A stretch of 51,990 nucleotides of DNA from JAAYCB01 sp012744395 (lineage in GTDB: Bacteria > Planctomycetota > Planctomycetia > Pirellulales > Thermoguttaceae), in contig JAQVNJ010000029.1 of NCBI GenBank assembly GCA_028703175.1, forward strand, positions 1-51,990. Reading direction: 5' to 3'. Numbering within the stretch: position 1 is the first letter of the stretch; each line of letters opens with the position of its first letter. Shown here one piece after another: positions 51,877 through 51,990 of the stretch. The position numbers and the translations under genes were made by a program. The notes beneath the pieces are model-generated. The model was not told where the DNA came from, did not search any database, and saw nothing but the letters and a program-made list of their open reading frames with translations.

Positions 51877-51990
51877 CGGGGTTTTCCACAATCGGGCAGC
51901 CGTTGGTCAAACCAACACAAGCCATCGCTGGCGCGAGGCCCGCGCTGCCGGGGCCCCGTTCGGCCGCCGGCGAGCGGCTCTTCCCCCCGG

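Larger units (their letters stand above)
51563..51990. other. Right-edge intergenic stretch
   Basis: From the phosphoesterase start to the window end I see no supported gene. It contains the palindrome at 51635-51648 and the hairpin at 51846-51876. A further GC-rich GCCGCCGGCGAGCGGCTC stretch at the end resembles part of that hairpin. Confidence 0.4.

Overview
The window is about 52 kb of GC-rich DNA from a bacterium that I judge to be a planctomycete (Pirellulales-like). The basis is gene content: an exported sulfatase, two ceramidase-like proteins, a Tat-exported Gfo/Idh/MocA oxidoreductase, ExbB/ExbD next to a squalene-cyclase-repeat membrane protein, a BON-domain secreted protein, a PIG-L deacetylase and a YidC carrying a PDZ domain. 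No rRNA or marker gene is present, so the assignment is an inference.

Layout. 1-114: trailing end of a CRISPR array that extends off the left edge. 510-6095: ceramidase-like gene, a Nudix-PPOX fusion gene, a chimeric pseudogene, a sulfatase, and remnants of a serine hydrolase and a tyrosine integrase lying beside tRNA-Val(CAC). 6406-16063: two tandem tatA-like genes, a minus-strand cluster (TPR protein, ExbB, ExbD, prenyltransferase-repeat protein), a lipoprotein and a BON-domain protein ending in a clear terminator. 16631-18532: a TlpA-like thioredoxin protein, followed by tRNA-Ile(GAT). 19353-25971: a plus-strand run of M14 carboxypeptidase, Gfo/Idh/MocA protein, HEAT protein, a large exported protein of unknown function and a small zincin.

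26083-38216 is mainly carbohydrate and amine metabolism. It holds a split UxaA-type dehydratase and a KDG-kinase-like PfkB protein (consistent with hexuronate or sugar-acid use), agmatine deiminase divergent from a deoxyhypusine-synthase-like gene (polyamine chemistry), a second ceramidase-like protein, a DegT-type aminotransferase, a zinc alcohol dehydrogenase, a PIG-L deacetylase and a GH5-type glycosidase.

38491-45180 is a ruined defence island. It holds a truncated and frameshifted radical-SAM gene, an ISAzo13-type transposase fragment joined to what looks like the last codons of hsdM, an hsdS with one in-frame TAG, an intact DUF4268-type protein, a frameshifted hsdR N-terminal duplicate, a HIRAN-like fragment and an hsdR with a Walker A Lys-to-Arg change, a frameshift and a lost C-terminus. 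Past it lie an exported protein of unknown function, the conserved mnmE-yidC pair (with an unannotated, possibly structured region upstream), and a calcineurin-like phosphoesterase preceded by a perfect LacI-type palindrome.

I found no complete novel system. The most unusual items are the PDZ-bearing YidC, the nascent Nudix-PPOX fusion, the shared 27-bp core downstream of both tRNA genes, and the precise inactivating lesions in the restriction island.
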